Shown piece by piece: positions 12,000-23,335 of a DNA stretch of 64,000 nt. Under the pieces are notes generated by a model. That model was not told where the DNA came from, did no database searches, and was given only the letters and a program-made list of their open reading frames with translations. Position 1 is the stretch's first letter. Every line of letters starts with the position of its first letter. Location: assembly GCA_016806645.1 (NCBI GenBank), contig JACSYO010002163.1:1111001-1175000 (forward strand), given 5' to 3'. Source of the DNA: Ophiodon elongatus. Lineage: Eukaryota; Chordata; Actinopteri; Perciformes; Hexagrammidae. A program made the translations under genes and the position numbers.

Positions 12000-12205
12000 A
12001 CTCACACGGCGTTCTGCTTCCTTTCACCACATCCTACCTCTGTGAGATCGGCCGCTCTGCTGTTCCCTCTCTCCAAACAAAGTACAGATCTCAGCTCAAC
12101 AATGAGCATGGATTGAGAGAGGCCGTATCAAGTCTGACACCCCGTTTTAAAAAGATTTGTAGTGGAAAGCAGGCTCACTGCTCCACTAATACTGAGACAA
12201 CTTGA
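12000..12205 (+). pseudogene. hAT transposase C-terminal fragment (ZBED/Charlie-like)
   Basis: The frame ending at TGA 12203-12205 encodes a tail with the residues YLCEIG, then TKYRSQL, then LREAVSSL and KQAH. These align by eye with the hAT C-terminal dimerisation region of ZBED/FAM200-type transposases (YLCE-G-S, KYRNRL, LR-ALS, KQAH). In that family this segment mediates dimerisation and sits at the protein C-terminus, as here. The catalytic core and BED zinc finger are absent upstream, so it cannot encode a working transposase. It lies entirely within the hAT element bounded at 11208-12698, which agrees with that assignment. Confidence 0.7.
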
Positions 12206-12706
12206 TGGCTCACACATATCTGACCTCATTTGATTTGGTTTTGCACAGGTTGCACGTTATTGTTGTTTTGAAAAGATATGCAGTGTACAACTCTTTATTG
12301 TCAAATATTTGAACTTGTTTTGTTTAGTTTTTCACAGGTTGCACTTTATTGTTATTATCTTGAAAAGATATTCAGTGCAAAACAGGTTAATTGCAGCCAC
12401 AATAAGTTATGTTTTGCCAAATATTAGTTTAGGACAAATAGAACTTTATTTGCATTGTTCTAACAAAGTGATTGCACATTTTGTTTTTGTCTGATGGAGC
12501 AATCTGGTTTACTTGAAAGTGATTGCAATTTTCTTTATCTATTAGTTGAAAAAGTACAGATGGAGGAATCACAAAATGTTGCTATTTCAATAAAAATTCA
12601 ACATGGGCCATTTTGTTACAATTTTGTTGGGGTGGTGGGGCATGAACATTTTTCTTCCTCCAAAGTGGGGCGTGACAGAAAAAGTTTGAGAACCACTGGT
12701 TTAAAC

Positions 12707-13000
12707 CAACAGGAGGTGAGCTAACGTTAGCAGCACCGCTAACGGAGAACCAACGGATGTTCACTTCAGTTACATTATGATGCGTTCAGGCTCTGCTCAG
12801 TCAACATGAGTACTGGCTGAAGGTAAATTATAACGTTCTCATGATGTGTTCACATGTAATCTAGTAAGGTTTTTGGTGATAAACTAGAATAAATAACTTT
12901 GTTTAAAGGAGACGTTTTCACATTAATATAAATAGATATTATAGATTAATTATGAGCTGTTTACACTCAGCTCTATGCAGCTTATAATTCATTATTAAAA
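12707..13000 (+). mobile_element. Dispersed repeat family E, copy 1
   Basis: AGCTAACGTTAGC is followed by ATGATGCGTTCAGG, TGAAGGTAAA, ATGATGTGTT and GGAGACGTTTTCACA. The same order of blocks occurs at about 62440-62690 in the Kv4 intron. The hAT element adjoins its left side. Ends are undefined. Confidence 0.55.
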
Positions 13001-13109
13001 CTGATGACAAGATTTGTTTAATCCATAAAAATACAATCTTTTATTTCCTAATCAGTTGAATTATGTATTTTTATGAAGAAAGAGCAGCTGATATAATCAA
13101 ACCAAACAA

Positions 13110-13300
13110 CAAAGGGATCTGTATCTGCCAATATGGATCATCCATGATCAGCAATTAGTACCGGCGGCAAAAGAAACATTATCAGGGATCTAAAAGTTAT
13201 ATTTGCTCCCTTTTTTTCTTTTGTGCTGATCCGATCCGTGACTCTGATCCGTGATCCGATCCAAACCGCAAGTTTAATGATCGGTTTTAGCACATCTATA
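13110..13300. mobile_element. Degenerate dispersed repeat (GATCCGATCC type)
   Basis: Text such as GTGCTGATCCGATCCGTGAC and TCCGTGATCCGATCC, with scattered ATCTGTATCTGCCAATATGG, resembles a common fish MITE with GATCGG-rich arms. There is no second full copy in the window, so the assignment is weak. Confidence 0.35.
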
Positions 13301-16010
13301 CAAAGGAGTAGTGCAACTTTATACAATTTGCACAATTACCAATTGAATTAATCAAAACTGATTATGCTACTTCTCAGTTGAATAGTTGAACTCACCAAAA
13401 TATGTGTGAATTCTATTGTTGTGTTAGTCATCACATGCATAAAGGTCCATTCAATTGCTAAAATCCATTAGGCCGACCATGAATATCATAACATTACTGT
13501 TGTTGTTGTTTTTTGTAACATCAGGTGAAACTTGAACTTCACTAATGAATGCCGAGTTTCTCATATCTTAAATCAACCTATCACATGTTCTGTCAAGTTA
13601 GCCGATAGGTGCTATTACGGGTATGAATTTAGTTAAACATATTTAGAGAGCTTGACTACAACCAAACCAGTAACATTTCTGAATATGGAGGAACCTGACC
13701 AGGTAAATAATGAACAGGGGCCTCGTGTCTGCTTGAGGAAGAGGAAGAGGAGTAAGAATATGTTGTAGTGAGGGGACGATGAGGACACAAGGAACATTTC
13801 CAGGGTCCACTGCCGTTCACTTCAGCCACAGAAAACTTGATTATCTTCACATCTATTTATGCATACAGATGCTTTAGACGTGTGCAGTGTAATCAGATTA
13901 ATCATACAGAAGAATATATTTGCATAGATTGTTAAAGACTATGGATCTTATTACGGTAATGCAAATACAAAACTAATCCCTGTCTGCAAGCTAAACCAGG
14001 GGAAATACAAAATCATTATCTTATGTCTTTAATGGACTACATTAGAAAATACAGTATTTTATTTTATTCATTTATTAAGAGGCTAAATTAATAATTGTTG
14101 TTTACTCTGCTATATAAAGGTACTTAACTCCCAGTGGATCTGGACTCAGACGAAATACCGCCTACCAATGATCTGGTCTCTTGAGTCCAGAACCCACCAG
14201 TGGTCGTCTCCAGTGGACGTGATGCTCCTACGATCTGATATTGAGTGTTATTTTAATTACATCTTGCAATTCATCTTGCATTGACATTCATAAGCAGTGT
14301 TTAGCTGTGGATTTACTGGAGGTAAATCATGTTTTTAGCGGTAAGGTGCTACATCTGCATTGTGTGTTGAAAGGTGCCTTAAGTGGAAGGTTGTCTTGAA
14401 TGCTTTGCATGTTTGGGAAGCAGAACGCACAGAGATCATTTTAAATGTTTTGTTCATGTTTAATTTTGTTTTAGTTGTATGATTATATTTTGTTTTGCTT
14501 TATTTGTTTTCAGTGTGGTCAATGGCAATTAAAATTAAATTTGGGAGCAATTAGTTTGAGTGTAACCTAAATCAATCAGTAACTGTTTATTAATTCTTTA
14601 TGGGCTAAAAGAGTCAATAGCATTTACATTCAGTTGTTTTTCCCGTTCATCCAAAGATGCACTTCATGGTTCCCTCCACTAGATCAGCCATGACTAGATA
14701 TCTAGTAAACAAGCTGAGTAACAGTGTTTGTTCTCAATACAAACCAGATTTATTTTTAGTTTGGAGGGTATGATTTTAAAATTTGTTTCATAATTATCCT
14801 AATTGTTATCTGCCCAAGATCTGTTTTGTAAAAAGAAATAAAAAAGCAGCAGATATAGTTAAAATAAAGAGAAAGTAAAGATGTAAAAACACCAAAGTAT
14901 GGTTTACATTTTATACTACATTGTCATTTGTAAGTGCCTTCATCATTTCAAGTGTTGATTGTAAAAATAAATGTTATATTTCTTTCTCATGAGCCCACTG
15001 ACTCAAGCATGAGTCATTGGGGTGTTATTTCAACTTCTGCATAGCTGAAGCCCTCTCGTGTCGGTCACACTAATTCCCTGACGTTGCACTCTCGTGTTGC
15101 AAATGCTGACCAATTCATGAACATGAATTCTCAAATGCGATCGCGAATCGAGACACCATCTGTTTTTTTGACGAACAGTTGGTTCGGACTGGAAGTTTCA
15201 TTTCATTCATGTGGACTCGTACGGAGAACATGTGGACAAGTCGGGGTCACATGTACCCGCCGTCGCTCTCCGTGCAATGGAGTCATAATCATTTCGTCTC
15301 TGGTCATGAATCCCAATCAGAAGGACCCAGTACAGTACGTATAACGTGGACATATAATGACGTAATGAATCAGAGAGAGGCGATAATGAAGATGAGAATC
15401 GTGGTGACAGGAAAGGTGATGATGATGATGATGATGATGATGACGACTACGGCACATGTTTATGAAATGAATCACCCGCCAACACATCGCAGATGGAGCT
15501 CACTTGAGACATGTTACAGTATTTTCAACTGATTGGTTTTTGAAGCTGAAAGCTTATTCTTTTCACTGAAGTCCAGAAATAGAAGGAATAAAAAAATGTC
15601 TGACAGTCAACAGGGAAGTCATTGACCCCGCCCCTTGTTGACATCCACTTTACTCAAAAAATAAACCCAGCTGTGAGCTGCATCACTTGTCGGAATGTGT
15701 GTGGTGTTTGAGTATCTAATAGGTTGTTGCAGCATATGGAGAGGGAAGGACAGGGTTGTGAGTACTGTGAAGAGGAGCAGAACTAGATTGGCTTTGAAAG
15801 GGAGAGGCAACGCTTGCTGATTTCTCTTTACCGCTAAAACCGTATGGTTGGTGAGTCTGCTCTGATTGCTGCATTCTGTCTTCTGCACTCTTTATATATT
15901 ACAGTAATCAGCACCACGACTCAACAGAAACACACACATTCATATATGGGAACCAAAGGAAGTACCACAGGAACTGTAGACAGCCCCCATTCACTTTGAT
16001 GCTCGTGTTA
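13301..16010. other. Unassigned non-coding DNA
   Basis: About 2.7 kb of AT-rich DNA with no supported gene. It contains an (ATG)n run at 15416-15441 and an AT-rich, low-complexity stretch around 14430-14560. Confidence 0.5.
15416..15441. repeat. (ATG)n microsatellite
   Basis: About eight ATG/TGA trinucleotide units. Confidence 0.9.
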
Positions 16011-16011
16011 T

Positions 16012-16235
16012 CAGGGCGACTGTGGCTCAGAAGGTGGAGCGTGTCGTCCCCATGTCGATGCGTACTTGGGCAAGGCACTTAACCCCAAATTGCTCCCGAA
16101 GGCTGGGCAATCAGCGTATGAATGGCTGTGAATAGGGTCCTGATGGGAAGGTGACACCTTGCATGGTAGCCCCTGCCATAAGTGTATGAATGGGTGAATG
16201 AACATGTAGTGTAGTACAAGGCCATTTACCATTTC
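16012..16235 (+). mobile_element. tRNA-derived SINE, partial
   Basis: It starts with an RNA polymerase III A-box-like TGGCTCAGAAGG near 16023. The body is shared with 34598-34790: CTTGGGCAAGGCACTTAACC, CCAAATTGCTCCCGAAGG and GTATGAATGGGTGAATG. The expected B box (GGTTCGANNCC) is missing between A box and body, so the tRNA-like head is deleted or rearranged. tRNA-head SINEs with this body are frequent in teleosts. Confidence 0.7.
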
Positions 16236-16489
16236 CATATTCTGCAGCAGTGTTTATTGGTGCTTTCATGGACATGACCGGCAGTGAGTTATGATGCAGA
16301 TTGTTGACCTGATTATAAGTACAATTCAGGTGTCATGAACATAGATTGTATACAAGTCAACTCATACAATCATACAACACAAAAAGTTACACATTTTTGT
16401 GTGTTTCACTACAAAAGTCCAGCAACACGTGTCAATTTCCGCTCGTGTACATACATACAGTCTTTTCAAAATAAACTTCTGTCTTCACA

Positions 16490-16695
16490 GGAAACAACTT
16501 AGTTAGGTTTAGGCAACAAAACTACTTAGTTTTAGGAAAAGATAATTGTTTGGGTTAAAATAACAACGGTTACTGAAGTACGGAAGTTATGTGACAAATA
16601 AATCGATGCTGACTTCTCGTTTCACACGGGGAATGAACAGCGGTCTCCTGGGTGACAGATCCCTTTTTGTTTGATCCATCTACTTCCCTTCACAC
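16490..16695 (-). mobile_element. Dispersed repeat family F, copy 1
   Basis: TTAGGTTTAGGCAACAAAAC is followed by TTTAGGAAAAGATAATTG and by GAACAGCGGTCTCCTGGGTG, a module order seen in other F copies (GTCTGCTGGGTGAAAG near 19292). The strand is assigned relative to the TTTTGTTGCCTAAACC orientation at 37670-37800. Confidence 0.65.
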
Positions 16696-16837
16696 CTGCC
16701 CTATGTGGGCTTTTGGAGAATTTATAATTCCTGGTTCATGATTACATGGATAGCATACAAATTGATTTAATTAAATATCCACAAATTGCAGTGCATTCAT
16801 TTTTGTAAGTATAGCTACAAATGTTGTATGAGAACAG
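16696..16837. other. Unassigned short spacer
   Basis: AT-rich sequence between repeats F and A; nothing recognised. Confidence 0.5.
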
Positions 16838-17318
16838 CCTGAAGAAGTGGGCGCATCCACCATGACGCCGTTTTGAAGCCTCAAGTTTGGCATTTTGTCC
16901 ATTGCCATCGTGTTTTGTTACAACCAGAAGGGACGCCAGAGGGTGGAGCTAAGTACAACCGAACGCTGAATGAGACATTTGTAGGTGACCAAAATGTTAC
17001 AATTTACTTTCATGAAGTCAAAACACACCTTAAAAGGGTTGAAATTGTAAGACGAAAACACGGACAACTCTCAGACCGGACAACTCCGTGGTAGAGGCCT
17101 GTCAATCACCTTGTAGCCCTGCCTTAAAGCATACCCTGCTTTATGATCTATATGACTCTAAATGGACCATAATTTACTAAATGAACATCATGCTGTATTG
17201 AAGAAGACTTGAAACTAGAGATTGAGACCATAAACTCATGTTTACAATGTTTACTGAGGGAATAAATAAAGAGAGAAGTAGAGTCATTTTCTCATAGACT
17301 TCTATACAACCAGAGGAG
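16838..17318 (+). mobile_element. Interspersed repeat family A, copy 2
   Basis: It carries TTTTGAAGCCTCAAGTTTGG, then GCCATCGTGTTTTG, the middle block AAAATGTTACAATTTACTTT shared with copy 1, and the conserved CCTGTCAATCACCTTGTAGC segment. The 5' TATA/CRE portion is largely lost (CATGACG remains) and the copy ends at CCAGAGGAGT. Confidence 0.8.
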
Positions 17319-17424
17319 TAATACTAGCAGCTCTGTGAGGCTTTATTTAGGCACCACATTGCTTTGTGCAATATATAGCATCTATTCTACATATCATTAT
17401 GGTAACGTTAGCTAATTAGCATTA

Positions 17425-17530
17425 AACCAGGGGGTTCTCAACCTTTTGCAACTTTAGGCCAACTTCTGAATGCTAAAAAATTCTGAGGACCACATTCCCA
17501 AAAAAAGGACAAAAAATAAATTGGACTGTA
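17425..17530. mobile_element. hAT-like terminal fragment
   Basis: CCAGGGGGTTCTCAACCTTTTGC resembles the CAGGGGTTCTCAACCTTTT termini of Charlie-type hAT elements. The opposite end and a target duplication were not found, so the extent is uncertain. Confidence 0.4.
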
Positions 17531-17884
17531 AATGTGTGTTATTCCACGTCAGCTAATGACCAAAATAAATATTCCACTTACTTCGAGCCTACTTACTTTT
17601 GCACAGGAAGCGTAAAGACTGATTTTTCTGTTTTTGACTCCTGCAGCACTCTATTGCAGCTTAATCAAAGGTTGGTTATTCTTTGGCACTGGAACTTGCA
17701 AGAATTTGTGTTTTTGCTGGATTTTTGCTGGTTACCTAGTTACCTTGTAACCTTGTGTGTTGTTCCGCTCATTCATTCATTAAATATGTGATGATGAGAC
17801 TAAAATAATTTGTTGTAGGTTTCAGCTTGTCTCCTTCCCCAGCTTTAGTTGTCACCAGTGGAACTATCAGAACAGACCAGGACC
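17531..17884. other. Unassigned non-coding DNA, possibly hAT interior
   Basis: An 85-codon open frame at 17534-17791 has no recognisable hAT motif. The sequence may belong to the element whose end lies at 17425. Confidence 0.3.
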
Positions 17885-17885
17885 A

Positions 17886-17926
<41 letters not shown>

Positions 17927-17942
17927 CACACACACACACACA
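17885..17942. repeat. (CA)n microsatellite
   Basis: About 28 CA units with one G interruption near 17919. Confidence 0.95.
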
Positions 17943-18989
17943 AACTCCCTAATGATGAACTGGTATCCATTAGCATGCATTATGTGTCCCTTTTACTCTG
18001 ATCGTTCCCTCGCTGTGGTCACTGACAAAGAGGCGAGAACATCGAAGAGAGGGCTAATTATCAACTCTGAAGAGAAAGACCAGACGTGTCATGAAAACAC
18101 GGCCAGTTCTGATCGGCTGTATAATTATGCTCCATATATTAATAATCAAGAGTTATGTGCTGTAATAATCAGTCGTGTTGTGGTGCGTATCTAATTCTGT
18201 GCGACACGGGTCGGTGGAGGCGCAGTCCTGACACCGAAGAGAGCGTGGAACGATTTCACTCCCCTTTTCCGAAAGTCAAACCAATGTCACTTTGTGGCTA
18301 TTGTTACAGATCCAGGCTAATTTGCCAGTGCAAAATCTCATGAGCCGTTTGATTATTTGGGCGAGTACCTATCTCTCTATTCTGATTTATTCGGCTGGAG
18401 GGGGATGAAGAGGAGGGATGAAAGGGTGGTGCAACAGAGGCATGGTAGGATTGATGAGATGGAAACAAAAAAGAGAAGGCAATCCCCGACTGAGTGCTGG
18501 ATCAGTCGGCTATGTTTGCCTCTCAGCTTGGCTTCATGTTACACACACGGACACTGTACACATTGTACAAAGTCACTCAGCGGGTTTGGGACAAAGGCAG
18601 TTTTTTTCTCACAAAGGTTGAGTCAACTTCAGAAAACAGTTGAGCAAGACAAACAGTTGCTGTTCGTCGCATAGTGAGATCAGGAACCCGGATTAATGAA
18701 CGATTACTGTAGTCTGTGGACGAGAGCTCTGAGACATTTGGATGAATGGACAAACAAATGGTCTTCTCTCAGTTTCTCGTCCTCAAAAGGGCTCAAACCT
18801 GACAACACCCGTCTGAGAGAACAATAGTTTTTTTTACTGTATGGAATCATCTCAAATGACCTTCTGTGATGCAAAACAGATACACTTAAAGGAATACCTA
18901 ACCCACAAAAAGACAATTTGTATATCAGTTACTCGCCATACATTTTTCATATCATGCCTCCACGTTCAACAGAGAATAAAAAAAAATCT
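17943..18989. other. Unassigned non-coding DNA
   Basis: No gene is supported. Low apparent repeat content, especially 17950-18400, makes it a possible place to test for conserved non-coding sequence. Confidence 0.45.
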
Positions 18990-19340
18990 GTATCAGTCTC
19001 TTGTCACGTTTGCAGAAACACACAATGCCACGTGCTTAACTTCAAAACGTAACTTAAAAACACAACGCCACAACGCAACCCCACAACGCAACGCCACAAC
19101 GCAACCCCACAACGCAACGCCACAACGCAACGCCACAACGTAACGCCACAACGTAACGCCACAACGTAACGCCACAACGTAACGCCACAACGTAACAACC
19201 ATAACAACGTGACCACTGTCAATAAAAACAAGTACTCTTAGGGACTTTTTTACTTCACGTTACATAACAAAACATAACGTTACATAAAAAGCCGTCTGCT
19301 GGGTGAAAGTCCTGTGTTTGTTTGATACATTCTGTCCTGT
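18990..19340 (-). mobile_element. Dispersed repeat family F, copy 2, with tandem expansion
   Basis: It contains an AACGTAAC-rich core (see 19061-19197), then TTACATAACAAAACATAACG and GCCGTCTGCTGGGTGAAAGT. This is the same 3' module as copy 1. No protein frame is meaningful; open frames on both strands arise from the tandem array. Confidence 0.6.
19061..19197. repeat. 13-bp minisatellite (GCCACAACGTAAC)
   Basis: About 10.5 head-to-tail units. Early units read GCCACAACGCAAC or CCCACAACGCAAC; the last five read GCCACAACGTAAC. The C-to-T change splits the array into older and newer blocks. Confidence 0.95.
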
Positions 19341-21114
19341 TACGACTTTCTTGTTTGTTACACTCATTATTATACCACAAAACTTTAACAGTCACTCAAG
19401 ATACTACGTCACTAGCTCAAGACTGAATGAAAAAAACTCCATATTCAACGCATCCGTGGTTTGCAGGAACATATAATGCCCCAAAAGAAATGCCTGGCAA
19501 AGGGGCTGATATTCTGCATGGTGAGTTGGCTAAGATGAAAAATTATGCTTCCAAAGTAGCCAAAGTAACCCTTCAATAAGCCAGGGTGTATATGCCTGAT
19601 ACAGTAAGCCATTAGAGGCCACTATGCTTCATTAAAAGTGTTTGTTGATTGGTTGGATGACCAACCATCTTTCTTGAAGGTCTTCTTTCTTGAAGGTCTC
19701 TTTTTTCATTATAAACACAAAACTGAATAAACGAGTGCAACTCCATGAGTGTCTTCCATGAGAGACTGTTTGAAACTGTGCTCCTTTATTCCTATATTTA
19801 GACGATTATCATGTCTCGGCCAACCATTCGAGTTCGAGAGGCCTTTCTGAACAGCTATAAACACTTTTTCCTTCTGCTGTAGTTGGACGACACGTCGTAC
19901 AAACTATCTTTCTTTTCTAGCGCAATGAAGCCCGGAGGCTGAATTGAGTTTCATTCTTCTGAGACTTTCTCTCAAAACATTTCTTTCTTTGTTGAAAAAA
20001 AAAAAAGCCAATTTCTTCATGCAATATTCCCTATTGCAGACCTCTTTCCCACAATCTTTTGTTATTTGGGGTCAATTCTTCTCTCATGGCTGACAGTATT
20101 GGGCCAACTGAGTGTTGTTAGACCTGGTCCAGGCTGCGAATGTGACAGATAGGACTCCCTTCTCCCCTAATATCCCACTGCAGGCAACACCAGCTCTGGC
20201 AGAGTGTAATGGAAAACCTGTGTTTTGTCTGCAAAGTGACCCTCGCGCTCCTGAAAGAGAATGAATGCTCCTCCCTTCACTTTGAAATCACACCCAGATG
20301 TCATCAGCGGTCTGGTTGCAGGGGGCCCTGAGGCAATGGTCAGCATACCCTTCTGCCTCATTCCTGGTTTACACCAAAGTGCAAAATGTAAAAACTGGAA
20401 ACAGAATGACGCCTGGTGGGGGGGGGGGAGTTCTCATTCAGAACTCAATGCCCACAATGACATACTTTCCGCTGACAGCAGCAGACTTGTTTGGGTTATG
20501 CAGATGTGCACCATGTAGGGTCTGCGTCAGTCTGGCGTTCCTCGCATGCACATTTACTGATTTTTTTTTTTTGGTAAATATATTTATTCCTGTTAACAAT
20601 TTAAATGAATTACAATTCAATACAGTAATTTTTTGACATTTTGTACCCCACCCCTCCCCAGAAAAAGGAAAATAATTTATAAACCATGAAAATCAGCACA
20701 AATACACAAACTAAAACAACAAACCATACAGTAATAAACATTGCAAACCCTTCCTTTCTAGCACAGTGGACAAGTCAATGACAAGAGGAGAGAGCGAACA
20801 AAACAACTGCACTGCAAACTGTTTTCCATCAATGGTGAGTGCTTCCTTTCTCCTGCAGTGACTTTAACATAACTATGTAGTTAATCATAAGATTTATTTT
20901 AAAGGTGGGTGATAGTGGATCTCCTCTCAATCTCTCTTCAAAACAGGCATCCATTTTGTGATCTTCTTCTTCTTCTTGGCCAACGAGCTAGAGGTGCGTA
21001 CGCCACAAACTGGACTGGAGAGTTGAACAAAACTGGAGCATTCACCTGGAAACAGTCCGCCCAGTCATATATTTTGGGCTGCACGCCGACGTCTACATGG
21101 TGAGGATGACGTCT
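19341..21114. other. Unassigned non-coding DNA
   Basis: No supported gene. It includes an A-run near 19996-20007 and G- and T-runs near 20419-20428 and 20561-20571. Short open frames lack domains. Confidence 0.5.
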
Positions 21115-21475
21115 GGGGTTGGGTATCGTTAGGATTTCAATACTAGTATTTTCATCAATACTCTTATCAATTATTTTTGATTATTGAGGGTCGTGGCTGC
21201 AGCCTCAGCCCGATAATCTACAAAAAGTTCCAAAATCTTTAAACTCCATTCTCAGCTCATCAATGATCTCAGTGATGATCTTTCATTGATGATCCCTTAT
21301 CTTGTGATCAGACTCCGTATGACATCACTAACGTTACCTGCTGCTCCACAAACAGGTTGATGTCACATGTTGTGATGAACTGCTGCTGTTTCCTCCTTTT
21401 ACTTGTGAGGCTTTTATTGAGTTTGAGACAACCAGAGTTCAAAGCAGCTACTGGAGTCAAATGCAGCCAATGAGA
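21115..21475 (+). mobile_element. MITE family B, copy 2 (truncated)
   Basis: It starts GTTGGGTATCGTTAGGATTT and continues through CTCATCAATGATCTCAGTG, TTGATGATCCCTTATCTTG and ACATCACTAACGTTACCTGC to GAGTTTGAGACAACCAGAG. It stops before the GAGACAAAG module and the right terminal repeat. It shares a GTCGTGGCTGCAGCCTC insertion with copy 4. Confidence 0.8.
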
Positions 21476-22184
21476 ACAAATATCTGTGAATGATATTGAA
21501 AATATTCACACATTTAATATTTCCTTTTGTAAGTTACTCTGAGTTGTTTTCATCCTCCTCATTTACAGCCACAGTATATGAATGGGCACGTATTTGTTCC
21601 AAGTAGCTCCTCATTGGAGTGTTTCTCTCGGAGAAGCTTTTGAAGAGTTGCGTCCCAACGGATGATGATTCAAAAGAGCCCTCAGTCAAAGCTGCATTTG
21701 GCTCATCTGGACCCCCAACACATCCACACATCTGACTTTTAGCATTCCTTTTCTAAGCTGAAGAATCACAGCGAACACACACAGACTACATTACGGGGCC
21801 TTGCTAAGGAATGAAATATCTCCTCTTCAAAGTGAATCAAGTATTGTGTGATCCCCGCTGAACTAATCCAAAGCTGAATCATGTTCCTTGACTCTTGTTT
21901 GTGTTTCTCAGCATAAAGTTGATTAATAGCAGACAGACTCTCCATAGGATTGTCTGCAACAGCACTTGCATGGCTAAACAGAACTAAAGGAGACAACAGT
22001 AATACATTTAGAGGATTTGCTGCATTGGGTTCCGAACAGTGATTTATCTTCATGTATCAGTACAGTATTTGTGTATCAGTGTTCAGCTATTTAGGGTAAA
22101 TCTACGCAGGGGTAGAACAGCGATAAATACGCAACATCAGCCATGCCTTAAATGCCACATGCTGCCTCTGATCATGATCACATT
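21476..22184. other. Unassigned non-coding DNA
   Basis: Short antisense open frames here have no recognisable domain; no repeat family was identified. Confidence 0.45.
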
Positions 22185-22600
22185 CTTCAGACTCTCTGGT
22201 TGTATAGAAGTCTATGAGAAAATTACTCTACTTCTCTCTTGATTTATTCCCTCAGTAAACATTGTAAACATGAGTTTATGGTCTCAATCTCTAGTTTCAA
22301 GTCTTCTTCAATACAGCATGATGTTCATTTAGTAAATGATGGTCCATTTAGAGTTAAATAGACCATAAAGCACTAAAAAGGGTGGGGCTCACAGTAGCCC
22401 CACCCTTTTTGCTTTAGGGTGGGGCTACTGTGATCGACAGGTGGCTACCAGGCGTCACTCCTTCACATTCCAACTATGGTCACTTCCGTTCATTGGCTGC
22501 AAAAAGCCAAGATGGTGACGGCCAAATCGCCAAACTCGAAGCTTCAAAACAGCATTCCCAAACCCATGGGTGACGTCACGACGACTATATTCTTAGTTTA
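22185..22600 (-). mobile_element. Interspersed repeat family A, copy 3
   Basis: Reverse orientation: CTCTGGTTGTATAGAAGTCT at its left, ATTTAGTAAATGATGGTCC and GACCATAAAG in the middle. A CCAAGATGGTGACGGCC (YY1-like) segment and the CRE palindrome TGACGTCA at 22571-22578 lie on the right. The GC-box region is rearranged into an inverted triplication (22375-22440). Confidence 0.8.
22375..22440. repeat. Inverted triplication with perfect 15-bp hairpin
   Basis: Arm AAAAAGGGTGGGGCT (22375-22389), 6-nt loop, arm AGCCCCACCCTTTTT (22396-22410). A third copy, AGGGTGGGGCTACTGTG, follows directly. Other A copies have a single GGGCGGGGCTAC here, so the structure arose locally. Confidence 0.85.
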
Positions 22601-23298
22601 TACTCGTCGTAGTGAAGCCGTTGTGAGGCACATTTATCAAAAAATGACGTAATCACAGCCTGTGTGTCGTGAGCAAAGGATCCGCAAGTGGTCCCAGCGC
22701 TTGGTCGTGCACTTCTGAAGGAGTATATCATTTGCGAACCAAATCAAATTGTTTACAGGATATTCAACTCTGGTCTTTTTCCAATGAATGTAATATTTGG
22801 CATATTTCTTCACAAAGGCAATAAAGCAGTGAATGAATATGAGATTTCAGAGAGAATAATGCAACGAACAGCACACCTACTTGGAGTGGCCTGACCCTGG
22901 TATCATGGAACTAGAGTTACATTATGTAACTTTACTTCTTTGGAAACGGAGCCACTGTCGTTCAGGAATCACATAAATATTGCTATTGTTTTGTCTAGAT
23001 TTGATTAATTAACTTATTTCCACCATGCAATCCAAGGCTTTGGTGTACAAATCTGTTAAATCACGTTACTATTCCAAGATTTAAAGGTATCAGTTAGATG
23101 AATAATTTTTTACTCTTGAAAAGTATGTCTTTTCCTTGACTTGAACATGATGGCGAGAACAAAAGTCTGAACATCCTGAATCCTGCCATGATAATTCTTC
23201 AAGTCTTATCTGGCTTAGAGGTGCAAGCATTCAGAGTAAAAGAAAGGAGCGAGATAAGTGAAGGACATCGCTCTATATTGCTGTAATTTCATGATACC

Positions 23299-23335
<37 letters not shown>

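Larger units (their letters stand above)
11208..12698 (+). mobile_element. hAT-superfamily DNA transposon remnant
   Basis: The 1491-bp element starts CTGTGTTTCTCAAAC and ends GTTTGAGAACCACTG, imperfect terminal inverted repeats of the hAT CAGTGGTTCTCAAAC type. It is flanked by identical 8-bp direct repeats GTTTAAAC (11200-11207 and 12699-12706), the duplication length expected of hAT. Inside, near 12000-12205, lies a piece encoding the C-terminal hAT dimerisation region. The rest of the transposase is missing, so this is an internally deleted, non-functional copy. A 16-bp GC-rich tandem repeat sits in the middle. Confidence 0.85.

Noticed and set aside
18993..19231. Valine/alanine-rich frames at the 13-bp array
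   Set aside because: Tandem-repeat artefact, open on both strands.
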